From positions 380,134 through 444,133 of the forward strand of contig JALHNO010000001.1 of the NCBI GenBank assembly GCA_022843465.1: a DNA stretch of 64,000 nucleotides. Direction: 5' to 3'. Every line of letters begins with the position of its first letter. Position 1 is the stretch's first letter. The notes under the pieces were generated by a model, which ran no database searches, was not told where the DNA came from, and saw only the letters and a list, made by a program, of their open reading frames with translations. This document shows positions 9,106 through 17,856 of the stretch, one piece after another. The stretch comes from Pseudomonadota bacterium (GTDB lineage: Bacteria; Pseudomonadota; Gammaproteobacteria; Xanthomonadales; Ahniellaceae). The translations under genes and the position numbers were made by a program.

Positions 9106-9396
9106 TCAGTCTGCCCGGCCGCGCCGCGCCGCGCGCAGTATGCCGACGACGGACCATGCCATCGCCAGCCCCTTGATGGCGCGCGGTCCCAGTAGTCTGG
9201 CGGTAATCATCGAGCCGAGTGCCGCCGCCAACTGCGGTCGTTGCGTCAGGAACCGCATGGTATTGCTGCGCGGATACTCGCCCAAGCCCGCTGCGGGTGG
9301 ATCGATACGCAGCGCAATCTCGGCGCGCTGCACCTGCAGCTGGCGCCGCAGCGCTTCCCTGCGTTCACGCAGTGCCTGGCTGTCGACCGCTTTCAC
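9106..9396 (-). CDS. YqjK-like small protein
   Basis: 96 residues from a GTG at 9396 that overlaps the TGA of the upstream gene (GTGA), a sign of translational coupling. The N-terminal half is charged and helical (LRERREALRRQLQVQRAEIALRI is not a membrane segment), followed by a weakly hydrophobic stretch around LAMAWSVVGILRAARR. In enterobacteria yqjD, yqjE and yqjK form one operon; the order here is the same, which is the main support for the call. The function of YqjK is not established. The gene ends only a few bases from the 136-bp repeat array. Confidence 0.6.
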   Translation of the reverse strand: MKAVDSQALRERREALRRQLQVQRAEIALRIDPPAAGLGEYPRSNTMRFLTQRPQLAAALGSMITARLLGPRAIKGLAMAWSVVGILRAARRGRAD

Positions 9397-9824
9397 AGCC
9401 GACCCTTGAGCATCTCCAGATCCGCGGCCAGCTCTTCCCTGCTTGCAGCGAACGCCAGTTGGCCCTGCGCGGCGAGATGCTGCAGCCGGTGCCAGGCGAT
9501 CCCTGCGCAGATTGCGTAGACGACGATGACTGCCATGACGGCGGGAACGCGATAAAGCGTGTCCCAGGTGAGCGCGAGCACCAGGACGCCGACGAACAAC
9601 AACAGACAAAGCAGGGCGGCATACCCGAGTGCGGCTGCGGTCGCCAAGCGAAGCAGGCGGGATTTCTCCTCCTGCCACTCCACCTGGGCCAGCTCGGAAT
9701 GCAGCGACGCCTGTGAAAACAGCGCGCCCCCGGCCGCGCCCAGCACGCGTAGCGTCCTCAGCGGATGGAAGGCGGTAGCCGCCGCCGACTCGACAACACC
9801 GGGTGGAACGCCTGGATTTTCCAT
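9393..9824 (-). CDS. YqjE-family (phage-holin superfamily III-like) membrane protein
   Basis: 143 residues with two adjacent hydrophobic segments, at about residues 62-85 (AAALGYAALLCLLLFVGVLV) and 91-108, flanked by charged helices, as in YqjE and PF07332-type proteins. Despite the holin family name these are housekeeping inner-membrane proteins, and there is no prophage here. It lies 34 bp downstream of the YqjD/ElaB homologue and overlaps the YqjK-like gene, so the three are probably one transcript. A role in anchoring YqjD-type proteins or in stress adaptation is plausible but inferred. Confidence 0.82.
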   Translation of the reverse strand: MENPGVPPGVVESAAATAFHPLRTLRVLGAAGGALFSQASLHSELAQVEWQEEKSRLLRLATAAALGYAALLCLLLFVGVLVLALTWDTLYRVPAVMAVIVVYAICAGIAWHRLQHLAAQGQLAFAASREELAADLEMLKGRL

Positions 9825-9858
9825 TGCGTACTCCGCGCTCAGTCAGCCGTCAGCGGTT

Positions 9859-10203
9859 TCAGTTGCGCCGTGTCAGTGCAAAGCCGACCAGAAACGCGAT
9901 GGCAGCGCTGGCGCCGATCACTTTCCAGGGCTGCTCGTGGACATAACGATCGGTCGCCTTGGCGCCCTTTTTCGCGCGGCCGGCAACATCATGCGCCATG
10001 CCCGACACCGATTCCCGTGCCGAGGCGATGCGTGCGCTGAGCTTGGCCTTGGCGCGCGCCAGTTCGTCGCCGGTCAACGAGGTCGTCTGCTTGACCAGGT
10101 CGTCGATATCTTCGAGAACGTTGTGGAATTCGCGCGATGCGTTGGCGCCAAATTCGCTGACGGCACCTTTCAGATCGGTTGGATTGTGCGTACTGTTTGT
10201 CAT
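9859..10203 (-). CDS. YqjD/ElaB family (DUF883) membrane-anchored protein
   Basis: 114 residues from the ATG at 10203, which has AGGAG 7 bases upstream; an earlier ATG at 10239 lacks such a site. The protein is a long amphipathic helix (about 15-80) ending in a single C-terminal membrane segment with the family signature VHEQPWKVIGASAAIAFLVG. E. coli YqjD and ElaB are tail-anchored inner-membrane proteins that bind stationary-phase ribosomes. It is first of the yqjD-yqjE-yqjK-like set. Confidence 0.9.
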   Translation of the reverse strand: MTNSTHNPTDLKGAVSEFGANASREFHNVLEDIDDLVKQTTSLTGDELARAKAKLSARIASARESVSGMAHDVAGRAKKGAKATDRYVHEQPWKVIGASAAIAFLVGFALTRRN

Positions 10204-10539
10204 GTGGGACTCCTGTGAGATGACCGTGGCATTGTTCAACCGCGACTCGATGGCGAGCGCAACCGCGTTCGTCCGCTGACGGTGTGGTTGGCAGTCACTG
10301 TAGACCCGTCGGTACTGATCGATCAGTGCGCCAACGTACCCAGCTGCGATCGCCGGGCACGTTCCGCATGCTTCGTGCGGTTTCGATCGGGCCGCAGTGC
10401 GACTGGCCGCGACAAAGATGCGGCATCAAGGCGCCAGGGCTGCGCCGCGTGCGCGTGGCCCGGCGATCCAGACTGCGTCAGTGCTGGGCGTATCGGCGCG
10501 ACAACGTGGCGAACGCCGCCATCGTCGTCGCAACAATGA
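10204..10539. other. Intergenic region, no gene recognised
   Basis: 336 bp between the start of the DUF883 gene and the end of the ice-binding-like gene, both on the minus strand. It must hold the promoter of the yqjDEK-like operon. I see no convincing promoter boxes, terminator or repeat in it. Confidence 0.5.
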
Positions 10540-11415
10540 TCAGCGTCGCCACGCCGGCACTGCGGCCAGTGCGAGTACCGCGGCGATCAACATGAACAGA
10601 CTCCAGATTGAGGACGCAGGTACCGGGATCGGTGGCACTGTGCCGGCTCCGCCGGTGCAAGCCGAGATCAGACCGGTATCCAGGGTCACCGCACCATTGC
10701 GCGCAAGAACGCGACCCGCGGTGCTGGCCCCGGTGTTGAGTGTGATGCTATCGAGGGCGAGGATGGAGCCGATGAAATCGGTGCCGGTGCCGAGGGTTGC
10801 CGAACTGCCTATCTGCCAGAACACATTGCAGCTCTGGCCGCCATTGATCACGGCGACCGTGGCATTGCTGGCTGTTGTAAGCGAACTGCCGGCCTGGAAA
10901 ACGAAGACCGCATCGGGATCGCCCTGGGCATCAAGGGTCAGCGTTCCGGTCAGTCCCAGCGACGAAGCCGAGCAGTACACGCCGGGCGCCAGGGTGGATC
11001 CGCCCAGATCCGCAGAAATGGTCACCGCGCAGGTACGACCGGCGGCATCGTTGTAGGCGGTGGTCAGGTCGTTCTTGGCCTGTAGCGCCACGCCGTCAGC
11101 GAAATGCGTGGATCCGTTTACCACGCCGGGCGGGAACCCGGTCACCGAGCTGGCGTTGCCGGGATGGATGCCGAGGTCGCCGTTGATGATGGTTGGCCCG
11201 GTATTGCTGATGGCCGAGCCTCCGAGCACGCCAAAATCGGCCGCTGTTCCCATGGTGACCGTCTGTGCCGCCAGCGGCGCGGTCAGCGTCACAGCTGCCA
11301 GGGCGGCGACGCAGGCCAGCCACTGGCCAACACTCTGCCGGCGACGCGAGTCGGGCGTGCCGAGGATCCGGACTGCGCTGCGCGAGTGGGTGAGTCGGGT
11401 GGCGATCATGTGCAT
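10540..11415 (-). CDS. DUF3494 ice-binding-like secreted protein with IPTL-CTERM-like tail
   Basis: 291 residues, starting at 11415 with AGGA seven bases upstream. An N-terminal basic region leads to a signal segment at about 32-50 ending in APLAAQT. The DUF3494 beta-helix domain follows: ADFGVLGGSAISNTGPTIINGDLGIHPG near the start and VFVFQAGSSLTTASNATVAVINGG in the middle are typical. The C-terminus has PIPVPASSIW, then a hydrophobic helix and the basic end PAWRR, which resembles the IPTL-CTERM sorting signal processed by exosortase H. DUF3494 proteins bind ice or act as adhesins; which applies here is unknown. No exosortase is in the window. Confidence 0.85.
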   Translation of the reverse strand: MHMIATRLTHSRSAVRILGTPDSRRRQSVGQWLACVAALAAVTLTAPLAAQTVTMGTAADFGVLGGSAISNTGPTIINGDLGIHPGNASSVTGFPPGVVNGSTHFADGVALQAKNDLTTAYNDAAGRTCAVTISADLGGSTLAPGVYCSASSLGLTGTLTLDAQGDPDAVFVFQAGSSLTTASNATVAVINGGQSCNVFWQIGSSATLGTGTDFIGSILALDSITLNTGASTAGRVLARNGAVTLDTGLISACTGGAGTVPPIPVPASSIWSLFMLIAAVLALAAVPAWRR

Positions 11416-11637
11416 GGTTTGTCCTGGATGATCTGGTCCGAGCCGCTCCGCGCGGAATGCGCGGTCGGTTCTGAGTGCCAGAAGTCTTCAGGGTGCGCGC
11501 TCGCCGTCGTGCTCTCAGTGCGCTGGCGCACGCCTGCGGTCTCGAACATGCTGCACGGCCGCCAACCGCGCACTTCATCGATCCCTTCGCCACTTCACGG
11601 ATGCGCGGTGGCTGCTGGCGAACCCGGTGTTGCGCGG

Positions 11638-12597
11638 TCAGGGGGCGGGCGCCTTGCCCGGCGGATCGACTTCCTCTGGTTCGGCCGTGCGCGCGGCATC
11701 GATCTTGGCCTCGGCCTTGACCACGGTCTCGCCCACGGTCGGCAGCAGGTTCGGTGATGCCAGCAACAGATAGGGATCGATGCGTGCACCCATCCAGCGC
11801 ATACCGAGATGCAGATGCGGCCCGGTCGAGCGTCCGCTTGATCCGACCTTGCCGAGCGTCTGGCCACGCTTGATTTCATCGCCGGCTGCGACGAGAAGTT
11901 CCGACATATGGAAATTCATGCTGACCAGTCCACCGCCGTGATCAACGAAAACCGAATGGCCAGTAAAGAACTGGTCCTCGGCGAGCAGGACCTTGCCATC
12001 GGCAACGGCCTTCACCGCCGTGCCCATCGCGACCGGCGCATCACGCCCGGTGTGCTGACTCTTGCGGACGCCGTTGAAAAGACGCCGACTGCCGAAGTCA
12101 TTTTCGCTGGCCGGCATGTTGGCCGGCTGGGCAAGCGGCAGCGAGAATTGCGCGGGACCGGGTTTGCCCTTGAACAGCGCGAGGACGCGGGCGCGCTCCT
12201 CGATATGGCGGTTGCGGTTTGCCTCCGACAGTTCGACATAGGTGTCGTCCGGCAAAGTGATTTCGACCTCGGGAAACTCGACGGCTTCCACAGTCAATGA
12301 GCCGAGGTGCTGTTTTCCGTCCTGGTCGTACAGGGCGATCTCGTGGACACCGGGTTTGGCGCGCAGATCGATCGGGTAATAGCAGACTGCGTCCACGGCC
12401 GGATAGCGCTTGCCCATGATGGCGCAGTCTTCGGCAGCCAGTCCGGTCCAGCGCGCGACGCCGCCCTGCGCCACCAGGCCGGTTGGCGCGGCATGCGCCA
12501 GCGCGCTGACCAGCAAGGCCAGCGCGGTCCAGCCTGCGGTTGCGGCAACGCGCGCAGCGCCTTGCCGTTCGGTGCCAGGGACGGCGTCGGCGCGCAT
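11638..12597 (-). CDS. M23-family peptidoglycan metallopeptidase, secreted
   Basis: 319 residues. A signal peptide is predicted at about 20-37 (ALALLVSALAHAAP). Residues 38-170 form a beta-rich N-terminal domain of the type seen before periplasmic LytM domains, including DTYVELSEANRNRHIEERARV. The C-terminal M23 domain has zinc ligands H and D in SQHTGRDAP and the HLHLG motif (GPHLHLGMRW), so it should be an active Zn-dependent endopeptidase acting on peptidoglycan cross-links or peptides. Its acidic-proline tail is probably disordered. It ends 222 bp from the ice-binding-like gene on the same strand. Confidence 0.93.
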   Translation of the reverse strand: MRADAVPGTERQGAARVAATAGWTALALLVSALAHAAPTGLVAQGGVARWTGLAAEDCAIMGKRYPAVDAVCYYPIDLRAKPGVHEIALYDQDGKQHLGSLTVEAVEFPEVEITLPDDTYVELSEANRNRHIEERARVLALFKGKPGPAQFSLPLAQPANMPASENDFGSRRLFNGVRKSQHTGRDAPVAMGTAVKAVADGKVLLAEDQFFTGHSVFVDHGGGLVSMNFHMSELLVAAGDEIKRGQTLGKVGSSGRSTGPHLHLGMRWMGARIDPYLLLASPNLLPTVGETVVKAEAKIDAARTAEPEEVDPPGKAPAP

Positions 12598-12600
12598 CGT

Positions 12601-12759
12601 CTAGATCCTGCCCATCAGGACGAGAACCAGCAGGATGACCAGGACCAGGCCAAGTCCGCCGCTGGGTCCGTAGCCCCAGGAGCGGCTATGGCCCCAGCGT
12701 GGCAGGGCACCGACCAGCACGAGCACGATGAGGATCAACAGCAGGGTACCGATGGTCAT
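12601..12759 (-). CDS. DUF3309-type 52-residue membrane protein
   Basis: 52 residues, MTIGTLLLILIVLVLVGALP at the start, then WGHSRSWGYGPSGG and a second hydrophobic segment ending VLMGRI. This two-helix hairpin with a Trp/Tyr/Gly-rich turn matches DUF3309. It lies 3 bp upstream of the M23 peptidase start and may be cotranscribed with it. The family is of unknown function and is often seen among stress and envelope genes. Confidence 0.85.
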   Translation of the reverse strand: MTIGTLLLILIVLVLVGALPRWGHSRSWGYGPSGGLGLVLVILLVLVLMGRI

Positions 12760-12847
12760 TTGAGTTCTCTCAGAGTGGGGTGTCGGGACCGCAGGGACAG
12801 TGCGCTGATCGTGAACGCAATGCGGGCCAGAAGGTGCGACGGTAGGC

Positions 12848-13006
12848 CTACCAGTTCATCGATGCGCCGCTGCGGCCCACGAGTCCCAGAATGCCGATGA
12901 TGATCAGGTAGATCGCGACGATGAAGTTGAGCAGCTTGGGTCGGACCAGGATCAGGATGCCTGCCAGCAGGGCGAGAATCGGTGCAATGCTCAGGTGGAT
13001 ATTCAT
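12848..13006 (-). CDS. DUF3096-type 52-residue membrane protein
   Basis: 52 residues beginning MNIHLSIAPILALLAGILIL, with a second hydrophobic segment LLNFIVAIYLIIIGILGLVG. The pattern P-x-L-A-x-x-A-G-I-L-I-L..RP matches DUF3096. It is separated by 88 bp from the DUF3309 gene, on the same strand. Function unknown; the two micro-proteins probably share the same regulation as the envelope genes downstream. Confidence 0.85.
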   Translation of the reverse strand: MNIHLSIAPILALLAGILILVRPKLLNFIVAIYLIIIGILGLVGRSGASMNW

Positions 13007-13314
13007 GGGCTTCCCTCGAGTGGTTGTTCTTGATGACCGTCATCGGCACTCCGCAGGAGATCCCCCAGCGGCAGCCGCGCGGACAATGTGCCCCCTGGCG
13101 GCGAGTGGGTCGGTGCGATGGCACACCGACTTCGCAGATTGGCCATGCCGATTGCAGCCGCAGCGGACGCTCAAGGCAGTCGCGTATCGCGAATGGATCG
13201 CTGCCGGCTACGCTTTCGCTCGAGCCCGGAGTTGCAGCAGTGAGTTCGCGCCTGAACAGATGGCAGCAGGAGCAGCGTCAGCTAAAGTCACCCTCGGCTT
13301 GCAGGAGACGCTCT
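13007..13314. other. Divergent promoter region, no gene recognised
   Basis: 308 bp between the DUF3096 gene (minus) and the glyoxalase-fold gene (plus). It should hold both promoters. I see no strong consensus boxes and no repeat. A plus-strand frame crosses it into the glyoxalase-fold gene, but its translation has no family features. Confidence 0.45.
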
Positions 13315-13701
13315 ATGCAGATGACACGGATGATTCCCATGCTGGCGGTGGCCAGCATGCCGGCCAGTGTGGCGTTCTACCTGAAGCTGGGTTTCAGTGT
13401 GGAGCAAAGGCGTGACGACTGGCGCTGGGCGATGCTCGTGTTTGGCGATTGTCGTTTGATGCTGGATGAGTCGATCAATCTGCATGCCGGCATGCCGCGC
13501 ATGGGCGTGCTGTACCTGTACCCCGATGACGTTCTCGCCTATCACCAGATGTTGCGCGGGAATGCTGTCAACGTACCCGACCTCGACGCCACTTTCTACG
13601 GCATGACCGAGTTCCGCTTCAATGATCCCGACGGCAATCGTCTGTGGGTCGGACAGGCGCCAGCGAGCAGCGACGAAGGCACCAGCGCAGCGCAAGTGTA
13701 G
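13315..13701 (+). CDS. Glyoxalase/bleomycin-resistance fold (VOC) protein
   Basis: 128 residues from the ATG at 13315 with GGAG about 8 bases upstream. It shows the VOC pattern: MLAVASMPASVAFYLKLGFSVEQR at the start, RLMLDES in the middle and the closing FNDPDGNRLWVGQA with its metal-site-like region. It is short and probably works as a dimer; members of this family are mostly antibiotic-binding or dioxygenase-like proteins, and the substrate cannot be read. Its stop codon TAG (13699-13701) is part of the GTAGG head of the first REP of the adjoining array. Confidence 0.85.
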   Translation: MQMTRMIPMLAVASMPASVAFYLKLGFSVEQRRDDWRWAMLVFGDCRLMLDESINLHAGMPRMGVLYLYPDDVLAYHQMLRGNAVNVPDLDATFYGMTEFRFNDPDGNRLWVGQAPASSDEGTSAAQV

Positions 13702-14210
13702 GCGGCCCGAAGCGGGCCGACCTTTCCCGGGCAGGATCACCGCAACGGTCGCGCCGCCTCGGCGCTCCCACGTAGGAGGCCCGAGGCGGGCCGACCGTGA
13801 TTTCGCAGGATGACCGCAACGGTCGCGCTGCCTCGGCGCTCCTACTGCTTGCTCGGATTCGGCGTGCTCTCGTGGGAGGCCCGAGGCGGGCCGACCGTGA
13901 TTTCGCAGGATGACCGCAACGGTCGCGCCGCCTCGGCGCTCCTACTGCTTGCTCGGATTCGGCGTGCTCTCGTGGGAGGCCCGAAGCGGGCCGACCGTGA
14001 TTTCGCAGGATGACCGCAACGGTCGCGCCGCCTCGGCGCTCCTACTGCTTGCTCGGATTCGGCGTGCTCTCGTGGGAGGCCCGAGGCGGGCCGACCGTGA
14101 TTTCGCAGGATGACCGCAACGGTCGCGCCGCCTCGGCGCTCCTACTGCTTGCTCGGATTCGGCGTGCTCTCGTGGGAGGCCCGAGGCGGGCCGACCGCGG
14201 ACTGCGTGCG
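13698..14210. repeat. 100-bp tandem REP-pair array between two convergent genes
   Basis: A partial unit at about 13698-13810 followed by units with an exact 100-bp period (the sequence TGACCGCAACGG recurs at 13811, 13911, 14011 and 14111). Each unit contains a plus-strand hairpin GAGGCCCGAGGCGGGCC and, facing it, a minus-strand GTAGGAGCGCCGAGGCGGCGC palindrome. These are again GTAG-headed REPs in opposed pairs, of a different sequence family from the array at 1-625. The array separates the glyoxalase-fold gene from the Ser/Thr kinase gene and overlaps the kinase's last codons. Confidence 0.88.
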
Positions 14211-17036
14211 CAGAAACCTGCTGAGCGGATGCTCAGTGCCGCGCAACTTCGCTACCGCGGCAATGTGGGTGCGCCATTCGCCTGCATGCTGCTGTGCCGG
14301 GGCGGAACAGTAGGCGGCCAGGGCCTCAAGCTCGATTCTGCTGAGTGCCTGCGCCTCGCTGTAGCCACGCAGTGCGGTCTCGATCAGCGCCAGGCCGCGA
14401 GCTCGATCATCGGCGCCCAGGCACAGCGCGAGGCCAAGCCAGACCTGGGTGTCGCTGCGCAATGGATGTGCTGCCGGCAACTGCGCTCGAGTCTCCTGGG
14501 CCGATTGCAGGTATTGGAGCGCCCGCATGCGATCACCCTTCCAGATGGCGAGCCGGCCGAGATTGGTCAGGGTGAAGCCGATATTGACGTGGTCCGGACC
14601 GAGCGCATGCTTCTGTAAGCGCAGTGCCTCTTCAAATCTCTCCATCGCCGCGGCGTAGTCGCCGCTCTGTTCTTCCACCAGCCCGAGGTTATTGAGGTTG
14701 GCAGCGAGCTTGGGGTGCTGGTCGCCGAGTGCGTGGCGGTGGATGTCGAGCGCGCGCTGAAACAATCGCCGTGCCTCGGCAAAGTCACGCTGCGACTGCC
14801 GGACCAGACCGAGATTGTTCAGTGTCTTGGCCAGTATTGGGCTGTCAGCGGGCAGCACGCGCTCGAAGATTTCCCTGGCTTCGAGCAGATGCGGCAGGGC
14901 CTGTTCGGGCGCACCCTGGTCGATGAAAACGGCGCCAAGATTGCTCAGCGAATCGGCACTGAGCCGGTGGCCGACGCCGAGGACCTGACGCCGAATCGCC
15001 AGACCTTCCTCGATCAGCTTCTGTGCCTCGCCATAGCGTCCCATCGCGTGTGCGAGCACGCCGTGGGCATCCAGGGTGCGCGCGAGTTCAGGCAAGTCCG
15101 GCGGTTGCTCGGTGCGGCGCAGCCGCAGCGCGCGGGCGTAGTAGCGCGTGCTCTCGTCGAAGTCGCCCGCGACCCAGTACCAGGAGCCCAGACGCAGCGC
15201 ACAGTCAGCGCGATCATCGATGCTGGCCGCGGGGTGCCCATTGAGCGCCGTGTCGGCGCGCCTGAACATCACGCCGGCCTGCGCGCGTTCACCCAGTGAT
15301 TGCAGGCTGCCGGCCAGCAGCTTGGTGGTGCGTGCGGCTTCCAGTGACTGCGCCGGGCCGAGCTGTTCGAATGCCCGCAGTGATGCCTGCAGGGCATCCC
15401 GGGCCGCCGCGTTGCTGCCTTGCAGTTCGAGCACATTGCCGAGATCGCGCAGGCGCTCGGCGTGCAGCAGAGGTTCCGCGGCGGGATCGATCAGCTGGGC
15501 CGATTCCTCCAGCAAGTGCAGCGCAACCGGATAGGCGCCGAGGTTGCGATAGACACGCGCAAGCGAAATGAGCAGTCGCGCGCGTACCGCTGGCAGCATC
15601 TGCCGCTCACCGGCCAGGCGTTCGCGACCCTGGTCGAGCATCTCGCGGGCGCTGACATCGCGGCCTTCGGCCTGGGTGCGATCGGCGAGTTCAAACATGC
15701 CGGCCAGGAAGCCGGCGACGCGATCGGCCTGCGCGCGTTGTTCGAGGCTGGCGCTGAGCGCCGCGCGGGTGCGTTGCGATTCGATCCCGAGGCGCAGCGC
15801 AAAGCCGGCGAGCAGCAGCAGGACGCCAGCAGCGACGCTGTAGCCCAGCCAGTAGCGGCGCAGGGATTTTCCAAACCGGTAGCGGAGCGTCGGCGGTCGC
15901 GCCTGCACCGGCTGATGAAGGCGCAGCCGGCGCAGATCGTCAGCGAGCGCCAATGCGTTCGGGTAGCGTTGGTCCGGATGCGCCGCCATCGCCCGCCGCA
16001 CGATCCAGTCGAGTTCATCGGGAATCGCTTCCGCCGCAAATCGCACCGATGCGTCGGCGGGTGCCGGTTCGCTTTGCGCAGCTGCCGCCAGCGCGTGGCG
16101 GCGCGCCGCCACGGCGAGCGGCAGCGGGGCTTCCTGCTCGATCCGTTCGGCCAGGCGCTCCGGTGATTCCTGCGACGGTGCATGCGGCGATGCTCCGGCG
16201 ATCAGTTCGTACAGCAGCACGCCGAGCGCGTAGATGTCGGTTGCCGTGCTGACCGCCTGTCCGCGCAGCTGCTCGGGGCTGGCATAGCGCGGCGTCATCG
16301 CCGCCTGGCCAATCTGGATGGTGGCGTCAGCAGCTGAAGCTTCTGAATCGATCCACTTGGCAATCCCGAAATCCAGCAGCACCGGCTGGCCCTCGGCATT
16401 GACCAGCACATTGCCCGGCTTGATGTCGCGATGCACGATCAGATGCCGGTGGGCGTGGTCGATGGCTCCAGCCAGTTGCTCGATCATCTGCAGGCGTGCG
16501 GCCAAGGGCAGACCGTGCTGACGGCACCAGACATCAATCGGCGCGCCCTCGATATATTCCATCACCAGATAGGGCCAGCCCTGTGCCGTGGTGCCACCGT
16601 CGAGCAGGCGTGCGATGTTGGGATGCTGCAGTCCCGCCATGATCTGGCGTTCGCGGCGAAAACGCACGAGCGCCGCCGGTCGCAGGCGCTCCGGTGCGAC
16701 CAGTTTCAGCGCCACCCGATGCCGGTACTCGCCATCGTCGCGTTCGGCTTCGTATACCGCGCCCATGCCGCCGTGACCGATCTCGCGCAGCAGCAGATAC
16801 ACGCCGACGCGATCGCCGGGCCGGAGACCCGGAATTTCGTCGACCTGAATCAGGGGTCGGTCGAGCACACCGTCGGCGCGTTCGTGCGCGTCGAGCAGGG
16901 CGGCGATTTCGGCGGCTTGGCCGGGCGCGGTTTCGGCGAGCCGGCGCAACCAGTTCGCGCGCGCGGCCGCGTCAAGTTCGAGTGCTTGGTGAAACAGCGA
17001 CCAGTTGGCTTCCCAGGACGAGTCCATTGCCGTCAT
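14142..17036 (-). CDS. Transmembrane Ser/Thr protein kinase with C-terminal TPR domain
   Basis: 964 residues. A short N-terminal helical region is followed by a Hanks-type kinase domain at about 79-350: GHGGMGAVYEA, K111 in VALKLV, catalytic HRDIKPGNVLV (D204) and DFGIAKW (222-224), all intact. A single membrane segment lies near 405-425 (YSVAAGVLLLLAGFALRLGI). The rest is tetratricopeptide repeats, several of the NLGLVxxxxGDYxxA kind. The gene is divergent from an ECF sigma factor of the PF07638 type, a pairing common in this order, and may act as its sensor or regulator. The last 19 codons are encoded by the neighbouring REP array, and the stop codon is that repeat's TAG. Confidence 0.93.
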   Translation of the reverse strand: MTAMDSSWEANWSLFHQALELDAAARANWLRRLAETAPGQAAEIAALLDAHERADGVLDRPLIQVDEIPGLRPGDRVGVYLLLREIGHGGMGAVYEAERDDGEYRHRVALKLVAPERLRPAALVRFRRERQIMAGLQHPNIARLLDGGTTAQGWPYLVMEYIEGAPIDVWCRQHGLPLAARLQMIEQLAGAIDHAHRHLIVHRDIKPGNVLVNAEGQPVLLDFGIAKWIDSEASAADATIQIGQAAMTPRYASPEQLRGQAVSTATDIYALGVLLYELIAGASPHAPSQESPERLAERIEQEAPLPLAVAARRHALAAAAQSEPAPADASVRFAAEAIPDELDWIVRRAMAAHPDQRYPNALALADDLRRLRLHQPVQARPPTLRYRFGKSLRRYWLGYSVAAGVLLLLAGFALRLGIESQRTRAALSASLEQRAQADRVAGFLAGMFELADRTQAEGRDVSAREMLDQGRERLAGERQMLPAVRARLLISLARVYRNLGAYPVALHLLEESAQLIDPAAEPLLHAERLRDLGNVLELQGSNAAARDALQASLRAFEQLGPAQSLEAARTTKLLAGSLQSLGERAQAGVMFRRADTALNGHPAASIDDRADCALRLGSWYWVAGDFDESTRYYARALRLRRTEQPPDLPELARTLDAHGVLAHAMGRYGEAQKLIEEGLAIRRQVLGVGHRLSADSLSNLGAVFIDQGAPEQALPHLLEAREIFERVLPADSPILAKTLNNLGLVRQSQRDFAEARRLFQRALDIHRHALGDQHPKLAANLNNLGLVEEQSGDYAAAMERFEEALRLQKHALGPDHVNIGFTLTNLGRLAIWKGDRMRALQYLQSAQETRAQLPAAHPLRSDTQVWLGLALCLGADDRARGLALIETALRGYSEAQALSRIELEALAAYCSAPAQQHAGEWRTHIAAVAKLRGTEHPLSRFLRTQSAVGPPRASHESTPNPSKQ

Positions 17037-17135
17037 CCGAGGTCAATGCGGACATCCTAGCCGCAGAACGTGTCTCCGCGAGATACGCCGACGCGATCAC
17101 GCCAAGGAATGATGCGCCATCCTACAATTCCCAGC

Positions 17136-17693
17136 ATGCCTGCGCCGGATACCGACATCACCGAATTGCTGCGCGCCGCCGCGACCGGCGACGGCGCCGC
17201 CGAGTCGGAGCTGTTCCGCGTGCTCTACGCCGAACTGAAGTCACTGGCTTCGGCGCGACTTGCACGCGAATTTGGCGCCAACACCCTGAGTGCGACGGGT
17301 CTGGTCCATGAGGCCTATCTGCGCCTGACGGGATCGCGCCTGCCGGAGTTCAATGATCGTCGCCACTTCATGGCGATCGCGGCGACGGTGATGCGCCGGG
17401 TGCTGGTCGATCGCGCCCGCAGCGCCGGCCGCAGCAAGCGCGGCGATGGATTGGTCGCGCTGACCCTCGATGACGCCCAGAGCCTTGCCGTCGACGCCCG
17501 CGACTTGATCGAACTGGACGATGCGCTGCAGCGTCTCTTCGAGCGCGATCCGATGATGGCGCGGGTGGTCGAGTTGCGCTATTTCGCCGGTCTTGATGTC
17601 GAGCAGACTGCCGCGGCACTGGACTCTTCACCGCGTTCGGTCAATCGCGCCTGGACCGCGGCGCGGGCCTGGTTGCTTCGCGAAATGGGTTGA
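17136..17693 (+). CDS. ECF sigma factor of the PF07638 / TIGR02999 type
   Basis: 185 residues from the ATG at 17136; in-frame ATGs upstream (17070, 17112) would add residues without family similarity. The region 2 signature reads LVHEAYLRLTG...FNDRRHFMAIAATVMRRVLVDRAR and region 4 reads VVELRYFAGLDVEQTAAALDSSPRSVNRAWTAARAWL, both typical of this group. It directs RNA polymerase core to a specific regulon. There is no classical anti-sigma gene next to it. The divergent Ser/Thr kinase starts 99 bp away and is the probable partner. Confidence 0.92.
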   Translation: MPAPDTDITELLRAAATGDGAAESELFRVLYAELKSLASARLAREFGANTLSATGLVHEAYLRLTGSRLPEFNDRRHFMAIAATVMRRVLVDRARSAGRSKRGDGLVALTLDDAQSLAVDARDLIELDDALQRLFERDPMMARVVELRYFAGLDVEQTAAALDSSPRSVNRAWTAARAWLLREMG

Positions 17694-17856
17694 TGCTGTC
17701 GGCTGTCGGGCGCCGCGCAATCGCCGCGCGCTGGTGTCGTTCGCGGGTTCTTTCCGATCCGCGCAGTAACGCTGAACGCGACGCTGGATTCCCCGAGTGG
17801 CTGCCGGCGCAGGCGCAACACCGATGCTGCTGCGCAGTCTGGACGACCCTGTTCAA

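Noticed and set aside
9393-9824. Possible prophage remnant because of the holin-family name
   Set aside because: The YqjE family is chromosomal and housekeeping, and no other phage gene is near.
1-14210. Tandem arrays considered as CRISPR arrays
   Set aside because: Units of 203, 136 and 100 bp with near-identical content and no unique spacers; no cas genes in the window.
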